The notes under the pieces were generated by a model. The model made no database searches. It had not been told where the DNA came from and was given only the letters and a program-made list of their open reading frames with translations. From assembly GCA_009869945.1 (NCBI GenBank), contig WIXG01000023.1, positions 356,840 through 420,839 on the forward strand: 64,000 nt of DNA, written 5' to 3'. This document shows, piece by piece, positions 12,136 through 25,800 of this stretch; positions within the stretch are counted from its first letter, which is position 1, and the number at the start of each line of letters is the position of its first letter. This DNA is from Mesaphorura yosii. Lineage: Eukaryota > Arthropoda > Collembola > Poduromorpha > Tullbergiidae. The position numbers were made by a program, and so were the translations under genes.

Positions 12136-13528
12136 TTCCGTGAATCGTGGACTATTCAATTTTGACTAAGCTCGAGCTTCACTGCTTCACTAATGGTTTC
12201 TTTACCTTCAATTTACAGTTTCCAAAATTGCGGATTGCAGTATTAAAATTAAACACCAAGAAAAGCAACGATGGAACTGTTTATGACAGGCCGCGTCTCA
12301 ATCAAATAGACAGCTTCGTGTGATTTCGTAAGTCTCGTCCGTCTTTGTTTTCTGAGCGTAAAGTGTGTGGCCATCATATTAATTCTAAAGCTTCCTTATT
12401 TTGAGTGGAACCATTAAGTAACTCCAGTACGTAAAAGCTAAATGAGCTGCACATTAGTATAAAATCAAAGCGCAGTATTGATTAGGAAGCAACTTATCAT
12501 TCATTAATCAGTATTCATGGGTGTACACTTTATCAATTTTTGTGAATATTATACGAGCATCTTCAGTTTGCAAGCGAAATTCTGAGTTGAGTTCGAAGCT
12601 TTTGCAACAGGCGAAGTTCTAGACAAAAGATGGTAATGAAAACAGTTAATACTTACAGTTAATACAGTGCAGCAACTGAAGCCCGGCTCTACTGTGTGGC
12701 GCGTATGGAATTATTCAGCCACATCGCACTGTATACTTCTTGGAATTGAACTTTGAACGCGATTTACGACCCTTTGTTACTTTTCTGCCGACTATTCAAT
12801 TTTAGCATGTTGTAGTGGAGAAAAATGACACTATTTCACCGACGCTCAACGTTCGTTCACACCAATTCCTGTGTCTGTCTTGGTTCCACCTCAACGCTCA
12901 TTTCTGATTCCTACTTTAAACAGTTTCAACTTATGAAATTAATCCTGGTAATTATAAAACACAGCACACAGGTAATAGAACAGAAGCTCGACCAAAAAGG
13001 GTTGCGTTATTCGCATTCATACTCATACTGGATAATTCTCACATTTCTCAAAATAGTTCAGCACTGAAGGGTCACAGGCAGAAAAGCTCAGACAAGCAAT
13101 CCGTGATAGCCAGCAGTGAGTCCAGAGAGACAAAAATAAAGTAGCGTCCTTCGTCGCTTCGCTTGGTCCTTAAAGTCGTAAACATTTTGGTCAGTTCCAT
13201 TCCTTACTCCATTCTGTTAGGGTTAAGGAGCGAAATTCACATCTTTAATTACCGAGCTCAGTTTTCCAGTTAGATTTCGGGACAAGAATTTGCTCGCCTT
13301 GGTGAATTCCTTCGGTTCAGCAGGTTTATTGGAAGAGTCGCAACTCCGCAACGACTACGGGTTGGAATAAAATGTGTAAGTTCGTTGTGGGAGCATAATT
13401 TGTTTACTATATACCTTTTATGGCGGGGTACACCCTTCTGTAACTGGAATCTCATTTTAATTCTAGCACACGTATCTTTCCCGAAGTCTTGGAATCGCCT
13501 GGTGTCGGACCCAAATAGTACGGCCTCG
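12136..13528. promoter_or_regulatory. Divergent spacer between TRAX and BTB-PHR gene
   Basis: About 1.4 kb with the start codons of two oppositely transcribed genes at its ends. A 3' splice site candidate just before 13470 suggests a 5' untranslated exon of the BTB gene. No discrete promoter motif is claimed. Confidence 0.4.
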
Positions 13529-15439
13529 ATGACTAGAGTTCCGACTGAGTTCCCGAAAATGGAGCCGCGTCCGCAACTGACTTCTGACTGGATCGACTGG
13601 AGATCGGGTTGTTCCAGCATCCAAGAGCTCAATGCTCACATGCTGGAGACGGGATTGTACAGCGATGTGGCTTTTTTGATTGAAGATGCGAACAAGGATG
13701 AGCCAACTCCACCAATCAAGGCTCATCAATTTGTTCTGCGATCGAGGTCACCTGTGTTCGAGACCATGTTTGCAGAGATTTGGAACAAACCAGCTACCGA
13801 GGAGGCTTCTGGAGACAACGCAAGCAATAGACTTGAAGTTAAGCTGGTGGACACCACGTCCGAACATTTCATGGCTTTTCTTAAAGTGAGTCGGGTTGCC
13901 CCTTTGAAAATTACTGCATTATTGCCTGCACACGAAACTCATTTAGCGTTTGTATTTGTTTCCTACAGTTTCTCTACTCTGATCGTTTCGAGGAGGGCTC
14001 GTCGAAAGACGACATCATCGGACTTTTGTATTTGGCTCATAAGTACATCGTGGTTCCACTTGCCCAGAAGTGCGCACTCGCTCTGCAGAAGCTCATTTGC
14101 TTGAAGAATGTCATCGAAATCTATGAAGTGGCAGAACTCTTTCAACAGTACGATTTGCGTGATTTAGCGTTCGAGTTTATGAGAATGTAAGTGCAACAAT
14201 TAGCATTTTAGTCTACCAGTTTATATTGTGCCTTGACCAGCACTAATGAAGACATTTCTAATTCTAACTTGAAAGGTACGCGGACTATCTCTTTTATGAA
14301 CCATCATTTTTGGACATCGGCCTTCCTCTCCTGAAGAAACTTTTGGCAAACGACGCGCTGCAGATTGAAGAGTTGAAAATTTTTGTGTGTCTCATGAAGT
14401 AATGCAAAAATTATAATGCTTTTATAACATGGCTGTGAGTTAAATTAAATACGATTCTTCTTTTCTTTCCAGATGGGCCAACAAGAAAGCTTGCTTCGAT
14501 GCTGACACGTCGGACGGGAAGCACGAATGCGCTAACCTCCTGAAAGAAGTCATTCCTTTTGTGCGCTTCACAACGATGGATCCGCAAGATTTTACGAGCA
14601 TTCTGAACAACGTGACCGCCATGCTGGAGAAGGACGAGATAATTACCATCTACCAATACTTGACGACTAGGTATCCTCCATCTCGACGGGAGCTGCCTGC
14701 AGTTCGGTTCAGCACCAACAGGCGCCGGTTGCAGCCCTTTGAAGTCCCGTCTAAACGATATACGGTGGGCTTGTATCTATATGCCGAAGGCTGCGACCGC
14801 AACAGTCTGAACTATTTCTACGGGCCGAATGGACGAATTCACGAGGAAACGATTCAGTAAGTCAAAACTGGGTTCGGTAATTGCTTTTCGAAATTTCTTG
14901 GTGGCAGTGGTGGGATCGTAATTGAGATATTCTATTTGTCCTTCAGGTTTACAACAAATCACGACATTTTGGTACGCGGTTTCGGAATGTTTGGCCCGGT
15001 CATGCCGCCATGCCCTTTAAACGATTACGCGTACACAAAGTACCAGGTTGACTTGATAATGTATTCGGTGGACACCAGTGGAGATCAGCCAGACACAATC
15101 ATGTCTCGTGTCCGGCAAACTAACGCTGTGGGCTCCGATTATGACATAGAGTTGGACAAACCTATGCAGGTGCTTAAGAACAAAGTCTATAACGTTCAAA
15201 TGGCATTCAAGGTATGTTAGCTTTCTAATAGTTGTTTCGGCAGTAGAATCAAGTTGAAAGTATTTGCTTCGTTCCAGGGAGAAGAGACGAAATTCGGTCG
15301 TAAAGGACTGTCAACTATCAAGACAAACTGTGCTGGAAGAACAATCGTGTTCCACATCGTCTCTCCAAAGTTTCAAGACTCTTTGTACTCTTCACCTCAG
15401 GGTCGAATTCGCTCAATTAATTTCGAAGTGGAAGGTTGA
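13529..15439 (+). CDS. BTB-BACK-PHR domain protein (BTBD1/2/3/6-like)
   Basis: Six exons: 13529-13885, 13969-14186, 14276-14398, 14473-14856, 14947-15211, 15278-15439; 1509 nt, 502 residues. The family supplies substrate adaptors for Cullin-3 ubiquitin ligases. BTB domain about 46-155 (TGLYSDVAFLIED, KAHQFVLRSRSPVFETMF, FLKFLYSDRF), a BACK helical region with LAHKYIVVPLAQKC, ending near residue 300, and a C-terminal PHR domain (about 320-500: SKRYTVGLYLYAEG, FGPVMPP, VEG end). Start chosen at 13529 because it is the first ATG after the probable splice acceptor; the frame stays open upstream, so a longer start is possible. The sequence is too diverged for me to name one member of the family. 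Confidence 0.88.
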
Positions 15440-16013
15440 GCCTAGCTGAGCGCCAGACTACCAAGAGAATCTTTTATCTTTTTTTAGTTTTTGTTGATAC
15501 CGACTGATCACGGGCGGAGAAATCTTTCATGACTTTCCAGAATTCCTTCAACTTTTAAATTATGTACGTACTCCTTGACTTTACTTGAGTTTTGGTAAGA
15601 CCAAATGACTTGCAACTGTTATACTGTTAAATATTCAAAGATACTTTATTTAGCGTTCAATTGACTTACGTGGAAGATAAATGCTTCTGATGAATAAATA
15701 AAATTGAGTTTGAGACAGGTAATCCCTACCTTCAGACTAACCCATTATCTTGAAACTGGGGTGGCCCGTGTTAGACATTACATGCCGTATCTTTGATTGG
15801 AGTCCCTAACTTGCACGCGATTGACGATTGGAATTCTTCATTAGATCAAAGAAGTCCTGTTCTGTATAAGAATATTACAAATGCCAATATCTTACAGTCT
15901 AAGCCATTGATTTCTTAACGCGTCTACAATCGCGAAGTATTAAAAGATAAAATGCACGCTCAAAATTCCAAAACGGGTGTCCACAAGAGATTGTCTTCGC
16001 TATCCATTCTTTG
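15440..16013. other. Convergent 3' region, BTB-PHR and ZFPL1
   Basis: About 570 bases between two facing stop codons. It holds AATAAA-type signals for the plus gene near 15692 and for the minus gene near 15646, so the two transcripts may overlap here. Confidence 0.45.
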
Positions 16014-17505
16014 CTAGGTTTCCACGTCCAATTCGTGCTGAATACCTTTCCCGTGTCCAATAATCACATTTGGATTAGCTTGAGGATTGAAACTGTCGTC
16101 GACGGACTCATTTGAACTTCTTCCAAAAATTATCATACACAGAACCACCAGCACGATGATGGAAATAATTACGTAAAGAGCAGTTTTTCTGCGACTGCTC
16201 CTTCTGCTTGCTGATGATGAATAGGTCCTACAATGCAAGAAGCAGTAGCATTAGTGTTTCGGCAATCGTTATTTTGCCTAAGGCGAGTTTGACTCGTTTA
16301 ACAATTTGAAACTTACTTTAGCCATCTTTGCAGTGATTCAAACGGCGATCGCCGGCGGTACTTATTGTCATCCTCATCGATGAGCAAAGGCGTAGTGAAA
16401 TCAGTCCTCAAGGCTCCTTTTCTCGAACTGGATAGACTTTCTCCTGCAACTGGGCTAATCATGTCAAAATCGCTTCCCCCGTAGTGAGAGTTCTGGATAG
16501 GCGTTGATGAATGGTTTTGTTGAAGCTGGTTATACGAATATCCAGTCTTAATTCCAGCAGGACTGCCATGCTGGTGGGAATTCGAGTGTACGTCGGCAGC
16601 TGTCGTCACGGAATGATGGGTCAAGTGATTGGAATTTGCATGCAGACTATTGCCATCAAACCCATTTACCTAAAATGCAGTAAAGTAAAAGTAATGATGA
16701 AACTATTTAAAGTCTGTTCTCCAGATAGATGCATGACGAAAGGAATAGCAATTGGCGACACTTACGTGGTTAACTTGGTTGTTATTTCCGTTGAATAGTT
16801 TCTTGGGTGCTGTGTCTTGATCCAACTACAAATAGGGGCAGAGGTATATTAAGAATGTGAATCCACTTCACTACCTTGCTTCAGCCAAAGATTGTAATTT
16901 ACTACTCACCAGAGGCAGGCCAAGTCCGGCTCTTGCCCAGTTGACTTCTCCCATTTTGTGTCGTAGACCATCCGCAATCGGTGACACTTGATTAATTTGA
17001 GGGAAAAGACACATTTTCTTACAAATAGGACACGTATACCCAGCCGGCGCTGTGGTGAGAGGTAACGATCTGGCCCATGAATCCAAACAATCCCAGTGTA
17101 CGATATCTGTTCAAAATAAAAGATGTAGCATACTCGTCATCTAGAACGTCAATTTAGTTATTGGTGGACCAAGAAAAAGAAAAGGATGCACTAATTAATT
17201 ACTAATGAACTTACGAAGACAGAGCAGCCGGACAGTTTCTGATTTACTCAGTTCCTCTTCGCAGAGTCCGCACGTCGTCGTGTACACGGAATCTGTAATC
17301 CAGTTTCTGTATGTATCGACGACACACTGAAACAAAAGAATATTGGCAGTTGATTATCCTCGACTCAAAGGCGCCTAATGCTAATATGTTTTCAATCAGC
17401 TACCTGTGGGTGATTTTGGACAAGACAATGTTCGCAAACATTGACACGATGTTCGTAGCAGAAGATGTTCGTCACCTTACGTTGAGGACATTTGCACAGA
17501 CCCAT
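16014..17505 (-). CDS. ZFPL1: Zinc finger protein-like 1 (Golgi membrane RING-like protein)
   Basis: Six exons, minus strand: 17404-17505, 17215-17326, 16910-17106, 16766-16825, 16317-16669, 16014-16227; 1038 nt, 345 residues. ZFPL1 is a cis-Golgi membrane protein that binds GM130. The N-terminus is almost unmistakable: [13 protein letters not shown], then [15 protein letters not shown] (B-box-like zinc finger), CGLCEEEL and [14 protein letters not shown] (RING-like), [11 protein letters not shown], and [13 protein letters not shown] Ser/His/Asn-rich linker and the conserved [18 protein letters not shown] precede one C-terminal membrane segment (about 291-309, [16 protein letters not shown]), so it is tail-anchored with the zinc fingers in the cytosol. 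Confidence 0.96.
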
Positions 17506-20500
17506 GTTGCGAATTCCGATTTAATCAGTAGCCTACGCTGTACCAGTACTCACCGAATTTTGTAATCTACCCACTTTGAGCGGTTTCTAATTCAACATTG
17601 TATCTAGGACTCTTCAATGCCCAGTTTCCGTATTTCGTGGAGTCCCTAAACTACGTGACTCAATAACTGTAATTCCTGAAAAATCCTTCCTGTAAGTCCA
17701 ACTGCAACCTGTTTTATTTAACTGCACTGCCAACCAAATGTTTTAATTTAAATAGACAGAGCCAAATGCGATACACGATTTTGCGAGAATGCGACACGTC
17801 AATTGCCAGATAACTCCAGCTAAAATCTGGTAGAGTGCAAAAATCTATTTGTAATGAATGTGATGTGTTCAATAAGTTGAAACCATCGGCGAATTCATAA
17901 AACGCAGTACATATCACACAACAGAATATGAACTGTAATGATTAGGATGGGTTCTTCTGCTGTGGTCGTAAAACTCGTTTCGATACTTTGTAGATGTCGC
18001 AGAGTCAGTACGCGGTGAACACGTTGTTAATTCGCAATTGGCAACAGAAACTCTATGAACGTATGATCTTTGTACGCGAAATCGGCGACGAATTTGGCTG
18101 CACACAGCAGAAGGCAATCAAATTCAGACTCAGAATTCACTCACTCCAGAAGTAGTAGCTTGGTGTTTTGTCCTCATAATGTAATTAATGAACTCATCCG
18201 AGCATTTTTGAAAATCTATTTCATTCTCAACTCGATACGCTACTGTGCCATGAGGAAGCGGCGGGAATATGTACCTGGGTGCAGAATTCAAGACAGGACA
18301 GTCACAGACGCTTTGTGGTAACTGACAAATAGTCTGCCATATCCGCTTCGGTGGCTGCCTGTACGAACGTCTTCATTTTACTTTCATTGTCAAGGTCCCA
18401 TATCGTTAGACTAAACATGGGTGACAGTGACAGTTCGGGTCACGGTCATCCAATCCCGTCCCAGAAATTCCACTCATTTCACGGGCAACGTTTCGCATCA
18501 TTAATTTAATTCATTCCTCACTCGTCAAGGAAATCCTTCGAGTCAAGATCGGGATCAGGCAAACTTTTCCATTAGACGACTGTGCTACACAAAATACATC
18601 ATCGTCATCATCACCACCACCGTGCAGGCAGCGTCTTGAGATTCCATTGAAGCTTGAAACTTATTGAGACAAACCCGTGACCTGATGTGACGATGGATTG
18701 TTTGATTCTGCTTCACGAAATGTGCCTGAATGCAAGATCCGCTTACAAGAAGCAGAAATCTGCAATGCATTAGAGAAGAAAGGCTTGAGCAAAGGCAAAA
18801 ATAAAATACGTACACTGAACGAAGTTATTTATAGGCAAGTTTTCCACCAAACACACTACTTGGCACTTGGTACTAGCACCAACTTTTCGCAATAGTGTAA
18901 GTGATAAGTTTACAGAACCCGTATTAATACAATAAGCAATAAGTTCTGTTTTCTATGAACGACCTTATTAGAATCTAAGCGTCCTTAGCGAAAAGCCCGT
19001 CTTCGAAAGTATGAAAGGACGAATGGCGAATGGGTGTGCACGAATTTTCTTGCTGCTTGCTTCATGGCCTTTATTAGTCCACTGACGAAGCATAAATATT
19101 GAATTTTAAAACTAGAACCAGAAGTTAGAACCTCTTGTACGAGGATTCATTCATACTACTGTTTCTGTTATGAATTTGATAACGAGCGTCTTCTTTATAA
19201 CACAGCCTCGTGGGCCTCGTCATGGCGGCGTGGCGTAACAAACAGAAGCTCCAGCTTAAGAATTAAGATAACCAAAGATGTGTAAACATCGTCACAATTT
19301 ATCGCCAGCCCTGTACTCGAAGCATTGACTCTGCCTGCCGATGCAAAATCTCTCAGAAACTTGCAAATTACATCAACACCGTGAACATAGGCCAGAAAAG
19401 TGCTGGTAACTGCTGCTAAAAGAAGAGGAAGTAGCAAAAGATGATCTAGAAACGATGATCAAGGACTAAGAATTACGTCCTGCTTTTGCTTTTCGTTTGG
19501 TACTCGCCAAAATTTTTCATGTACCACGCCAGAAGCACTGATGAAATGAACTACAACTTAAAATAGCCCGTATTCTAAATTCTAGACAATTCTTCTTACT
19601 TCTTTAGGCGTCGTCGTCAGTAAGTCAGTAAACGATCGCATGATTCACATTCGCGTATCGCGTTGTGTTACAACAAGAGCCATTCTTGTTCTTGCCGTTT
19701 GCAGTTGTTGCTTGCATGGTCGTACGTTCTTCGCCATCACCAATCTGCTTCTGCTTCTGTATCAACTATCAACACAATTATAAGCACAGTAATAGAGTTT
19801 TATTATAATTGCATGTGTACATAAAATTGTTTTCAACCCAAAAATCCTCCGTCAGCCTTCTGCAGAGACACTTGCGAATTTGTGTACTATTTGCCTATTT
19901 GCACGATTGCACTGCATTCGAGTTTCCTTTCGCTTTTCGACCTCAGTCGCAGTTCTGTTTTCTGGTGTCTCGGAAGCTGATTAACCGCAACCATACTGGA
20001 CTCAAAGGGATCGCCAGCGTCAGGTGAGTTACCTTCCGCGTCAGACAATTAACGCATTCAAATTTGACGGCATGGCATGGCAAAATGGCCACAGTCGTTA
20101 TAGTGGCTGTTAATCGATCCGGCCACACTCCACAGCCGAAGAAAATAGCTCAGGTGCAAATAAGGCATGGACACCCGAATCCCGAATTCCTTCGTGCTAT
20201 TGTTGTCAGACATTTCTAATCTCCACATATTTGAAATGAACCAGAGTAATGCGCATACGTCAGCTTCAGAATTTTCAAAAATAAGTGGGTGGTTTTCAGA
20301 ATCATATAGAATTACACGAGAACGGCGGATCTAAAAATAGTCAAGATATCTGCCGTGCCTGCTGTGGCCGTGCCTGCTGCAGTTAGCGCAGTCAAAAGTA
20401 TCTTAATTTCCCATTCCATAACGTTCTGCTCTAGCTAGCAGCATGACATGTGCAGGGAGTTCGCGAAAAGAGTAATGTTGCTGTCATGTGTATAGCGAGC

Positions 20501-21392
20501 ACCGCACATTCTTGTACCGTTCAATTTTCGCAAATCTCTGCAGTCTGCAAGGAGGCTGGCCAGAGTGTGCTCGAATAAGCTAATGATTACAAATTAACAT
20601 TCATCAGTCCTGAGTCCGTGATATAATGCACAAAATTCCAAGTGTGCTTAATAAATGACAACATTTTAAAGAAGGAAGGATTCTGACGCACCAACGCCAA
20701 CTGCCATATGCTCAGACATGCGAATAGGAAACCAGACAAATGAACCAGCCACCCGTCGAATCATAATAGAAATTAATACTTTTGTCATGACGAAGGAATC
20801 ACCAATTTCAATTCGCAAATCAGACAAACGAAACACATTGCCTGTCAATCGATAGGCAATGTGTTTTGTTTCTAACGGGAATCTGAGTGGCCAACATTGT
20901 AGGCAAAGTAATGTTGTAAGATTTGCTCATTTTGAGAACTTATTTGTGCAACTCCTAATTTTTATTTTGACCTTGTGAATGAACCAGAGTACCCGTACCA
21001 GACGTTTTCTGAAATTCAAACAGCACCGTCGCATGTGCAAATCATTAAATTCACGCTTCAATGCATGCAACTTCTAATTCTCGACAATATTTGTGAGTTG
21101 TTTTCTTACTTTGTTCGGTTCACGTGTTCAATGGCGAGCCGAATCTTTCAGTTTCAGAATTCACTTCAAATGTGCACCTAAGGTACTTTTCGCAGCATAA
21201 TTTGATAGAAATACAGATCATTGAACGACATTAGGTGATCATGCTCTGTGTCAGACAGCCTTAGACTGTCCAACCAAGTCGAAGTCCAGATTTTATTACA
21301 CCGCTTTCGGCACCGGCGGCCTTCATTTTCTACCGCAAAAGAGATTCGTGATCACCACCACCAAGTCGAGTACCACATCCAATTCATCCGTG
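17506..21392. other. Long intergenic or 5' intronic region before the Zasp-like gene
   Basis: About 3.9 kb. Contains an ATC/CAC-rich simple stretch near 18597-18625 and a perfect 13-bp inverted repeat at 20831-20866. I looked for a PDZ exon (GF-type carboxylate loop) on the plus strand and found none, but short exons could be missed. Open frames here lack splice or codon support. Confidence 0.4.
20831..20866. repeat. Perfect inverted repeat (hairpin)
   Basis: AAACACATTGCCT at 20831-20843 is the exact reverse complement of 20854-20866, with a 10-base spacer. No T-run or gene end is adjacent. Confidence 0.8.
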
Positions 21393-22834
21393 ATGGAATC
21401 GAAAAGCGATAGCAATTGCAATAATCATAACCATCTTGCGAACGTTGGTACTTGTGACACCATCGGCAGTCGCAGTCGCAGTGTAACAACCACCAGAAAA
21501 TCAGTTCAATTTAAAATTGGTTCTTCCGCAGATATCGGACATTACAGACTACAGAAAGTGTTGAATCATCTGGAGGGTATGGCAACACTTCCATCTCCAA
21601 GGTCTCCAAAGTGGAACCAGGCGCTGTACAGTCCGATCCAAAGTCTTCCAACTACAAGATTCCCAAATGCAGACGAGCGATATGATTTTGAGCAACTGCA
21701 TGAAATCATGCTAGAAACCGAAAAAGAGAGAGAAACTATTCACAACCAGGTCAGGATCCAGCCCTTGGGTGACTTCTTTCCAGGGACGTTCCCAACATCG
21801 AATGTCCTAACTTTCGTTTTGATTTACAGCCTTACAGAACAACTCAACTAATTTTACCTGGAGCCAAGCCCAGACCTGACTTGGTCAATAATAAATTGAC
21901 TGGCAAAGCACTGAAGCCAACTACCTGGCGACCACTAGATCAAAAGGTACAGCGCGCATTCAATTTAAGTTTTCAACATTTATGGCTCATAAAAAGTCCG
22001 GCTCAGACCATTCGCACCATATTTAAACTTTCTGAAATGGGAAAGCTGCTAGTGATCCCTCTCTTCTCTTTCCGGCTTTCCCGTGCAAATCTGAGCCGAA
22101 CTTCTGCTGTGAGACCGAAACTTTCTCCGTCCTCAGTTTATAAACTCTAGCTTCTCTTTGTCTCATAAAATATTTCAGAGTGTGGTCGCTACGCTGGACG
22201 AGAATCGTGCACTTGTGAATAGACAATTTAATTCACCGAAGTCTCTCTATTCTAATCAGAACGTGGCTGAAGCTGTTTATGTTCAGACTGGCGTCAACTT
22301 GTAAACTCATTTCTAATTTTGCTTACTAGATTTATGACTTCATAAAATATTTTGGATAACCCAAACCGAAATTTACTCTGGTTCGCAGGAAGAACAGCGG
22401 AAATGCTCCCATTCACTTGAAACCATCCACTCTGAAAGAATTTAATCCAGAACTCTCACCAACATTTAGAGCATTAGTGGAGGAAGAAGGCGGATATCAC
22501 CATCAGCCAGCGGCACCGGCGCAGGTTATGCCAGCTCCACATATTCAACAAAATAGACCACCACCACAAAAGTTTGGTCAGAACACTGCACCAAGCACCA
22601 TACCGGTAAGGTATCTTTTATCTTTGGCTTGCATGCATACTTGCCTCTGAAACGTTTTAACTTAATCTTTTCTGGTCATCCAGTTAAATTCAGTTGGACA
22701 GCCAACAAACAGGATTGCACAAAGCGAATCGTTTCGACGTTTGATGATCAACGTTCTCGGTGAGCAACTTTTGCAAAGCGATCACTTCCGACATGCGGTC
22801 AAGTCAACTATATTTTATGCCCACAGGTTATTGA
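21393..22834 (+). CDS. Zasp/PDLIM-family muscle protein, ZM-motif isoform
   Basis: Six exons: 21393-21749, 21830-21946, 22179-22300, 22389-22605, 22684-22759, 22827-22834; 897 nt, 298 residues. Zasp proteins anchor alpha-actinin and titin-like proteins at muscle Z-discs. Diagnostic pieces: PYRTTQLILPGAKPRPDL across the first intron, and the ZM motif RQFNSPKSLYSNQNVAEAV (about 173-191). FNPELSPTFRALVEEEG and QSESFRRLMINVLGY close the protein. No N-terminal PDZ and no LIM domain is visible: the reading ends with TGA at 22832. ATG 21393 is a working start; a splice acceptor lies just upstream (about 21340), so a PDZ exon could be joined from farther away. It most resembles short Zasp66-like forms rather than Zasp52 or LDB3. 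Confidence 0.8.
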
Positions 22835-25800
22835 AAGGCAGGCGTACGACCATCGGCTCATCCACTGCTACTGCTGCTACTATTCCCATAAGAGAATGAG
22901 AAGAGAACCAATCGACACGCCCCGACATTATTGATATTCATTTAAGTTTAAAGTTCTTTGGAGTCTCCTGAAAATTACGTGATAATGGCTATATGATTCT
23001 TAATTATGTGAGAACTGCAGAACTTGGTTAAGAATATTTTAGAATTGCACTGTACCTGTACCTTAATGAAACTTCTATACCATTTAAGCTAAGTAGAAGC
23101 GGGACAAACTGTAGATGGAATGGAATGTATCGTAAAACAGTTGCTGGTCTGAACCATTTTGTGTTCATAGGGTTAGACTGTCAGAGAACGGAGAATATTT
23201 TGCATTTTGAGGTTACGAATTCCGAATTGCGATTACGAGTATAACGAAAAGCGAATGCCATTGAAGCTAAAAGAGGTGCTTGGAACCGCAAAAACGCCTT
23301 CTGGAAAGGAGTCCCGATATTGATGTTACTACAATATTCTGGTTAATGTATTTCTTTAGATTTTAATCTATATTTTATGAAACTAGAGTTGGATGCTAAT
23401 GTTGAGAATCCAAAGGCACCGTTGGATGAACCTTTCTCTTGCTTTTGAGACAAGTAAAATCCATTAACAGTCTGATCCATGTGCCTTTGTTATGCATGGA
23501 CAAAGATGCATGGCTGCATGAATTATGAATGGATGATTAGCGAGCTGGGCATTTTAGTGGTTCTGACATGCATGTTACGTGTTAATTTTAGTTACTTCAG
23601 TAAGTAAAATATTAAACTGCTTTTGATTGTGGGCACGCATTTTGAAAGTAATATGCTGCGCTTCATGAAATTTTGGGCGTATTTCAATTTGCAATTCTTC
23701 GAATTGATGCTTCGTTAATAATAACCTATTTTCTTTTTAAAAAAATCAACTTAATTCTTTGCTTCCGCGGCTTTTAGAGTTTGTGTTTTGGTAAGCTGCT
23801 TGCTTGAAGGTGCATTATAAGGACCGCAATATAAAAGAGTAGGATACTGTACAGTCAGACAGTCAGGGAAGAAATCACTGCTGACGTGCTGCTAAGTTAA
23901 GTAATGAAGATTTACAGGTATTAGTTGTATGTGTCGATCCAGACTTTCAGATTCACCACATTAATTTGGTTCTAACGGGCTCAGCGCTGATTTCATTAAA
24001 TCACGCCTTTCGCTATTTATCCAAATGCATTTCTGTTAATGTATTCATATGACTAGGCTAGGATTTCGCGATGAAATGAGCTGAAATTAAACCTCCGTCC
24101 ACTGTATCAAAATGTACTCTTATTGTAGAAAAGCAGTTGATTTTTGACTGTATTTATGTTCAGACGAAAGGAATAATAAAATCTTCAAAACTCAAAGCAA
24201 AGCCAAGCGCTGGAGGTCAGGAATTTATTAATTAAAACGCCTCGTTTCAGACCGGAGCCTGTCAGCAAAGAGCAAAGAACAGAAAGCAGTTTTAATGGAA
24301 GGAAGGATTTACTCTTGGGTAAGGCAAGCGAAGCATTTAGTTTAAACATAATCTCTTCATACTTCCACTACACTCGGGATTATGTGGATGAAGATGAAGA
24401 TATGGCCAGGCTCAGGCGCGGGCAGTGCACCGGAAAGGATAAAAATGTTGCTGGAAGGGGAGAAACTTTTGCCTTTTACTCACTTCCTCCGTTCTCCGTG
24501 GGGCCATCATTAAAAGAGTGAAAAGACAAACATCATAAACACATACTTTGCTGCGGCGTGGCTGGGAAGAAAGTGGCTTTATCAGAACCGTAAAAGGAAA
24601 AAAAGTTGATGTCGGTGCCAGAGATAATTTTTGTTTCTTCATCCTACGTGGCGTGGCTGACTTTCTGAATCTCGCGTGCTTGGCCTAGGCGGTGGCGTAT
24701 GATAACTTTGTTCTTTGGTTTTTGTTGTCATCAACATCAATTTTAGACTTCTTCTAATAACTCTGTGGCGTGGCCATGATGTAGCGAACGGCGGATTAGA
24801 ATCAGAATCCTCCGGCGACCGGCTAACGGCTGGGGCGAAGCGAAGGTAAGGAGCAAAGTCAAAGTGCGTAGTTCATTTAGTGGGACGACAGACTTTGGAC
24901 TGGCGCTCGCACTAGAGAAGGAACCGGCGTTATTAATTCCGCGTTGTCTATCGCGTGCGCAATCATCACGGGTTTGGAGACAAGACAGAAGTCTATGTTC
25001 ATATGAGCAAATTTATTGACACATCGTCTTTCAAGGAAGCACTGCGAGCGAAGAAACGAACAGATCGAAGAAATCACATTCTCATAAAGCATCCGCATAT
25101 TTTGCGTCTTTCGTTGTCTTTCACTGGCTTACTTCGACAAACATCCAATCTTTTGTATGAAAATGTACGTCCCAAGTTAACGCGGCGTGGCATTTTCCAC
25201 GAACTGCAGCAAGACCGTGGGCCCATGGGCAATGGCACAGCAATATGCGTTTTACTACCGTTCTAAGTCGTAGATTCGAATTTTTCTGGTTCCCTGTGTC
25301 TTGCACTGTGTGCCTGTCAGGCTTCTTTATTTTCATATCCGTTTCTTCGTATTAAGCCTTGTATAAACAACTTTCACTGGAGAAATTTCCGAATCACGGA
25401 ACGGATTGGGCCGACCGAGCCAAGGTAAGCTAGACACAATGGACTGGTTGCATGGGAATGCGTGCTTGCGCGCCTCGTGTATGAAATGAAGTTTACTCTT
25501 CTTCGGTTTCTTTCTTCGGGTTTTATTATTACGCTTGTCCCGGCGTAGAGTCGGTAGAGCTGTTGGCGGTTCTGCGTATCACGTCCGCTCCTGTCTTGCC
25601 TTGGCTCCTCGTTCGATATGAACCAAGACTTCGGCTCGCCATGTACACAACAACAGAAAGCTTCTATGGAGAAGACTGAAAGAAAGGAGTCACAGTCGCA
25701 GTTGCAGTCACAGGAAGCACTCACAACTCGTACATCGTACTCACTTTCCTCTTCGTGCTTTCGATCACGACGCCCTAAGCGCGTCGTCCAAACGTGGGAT

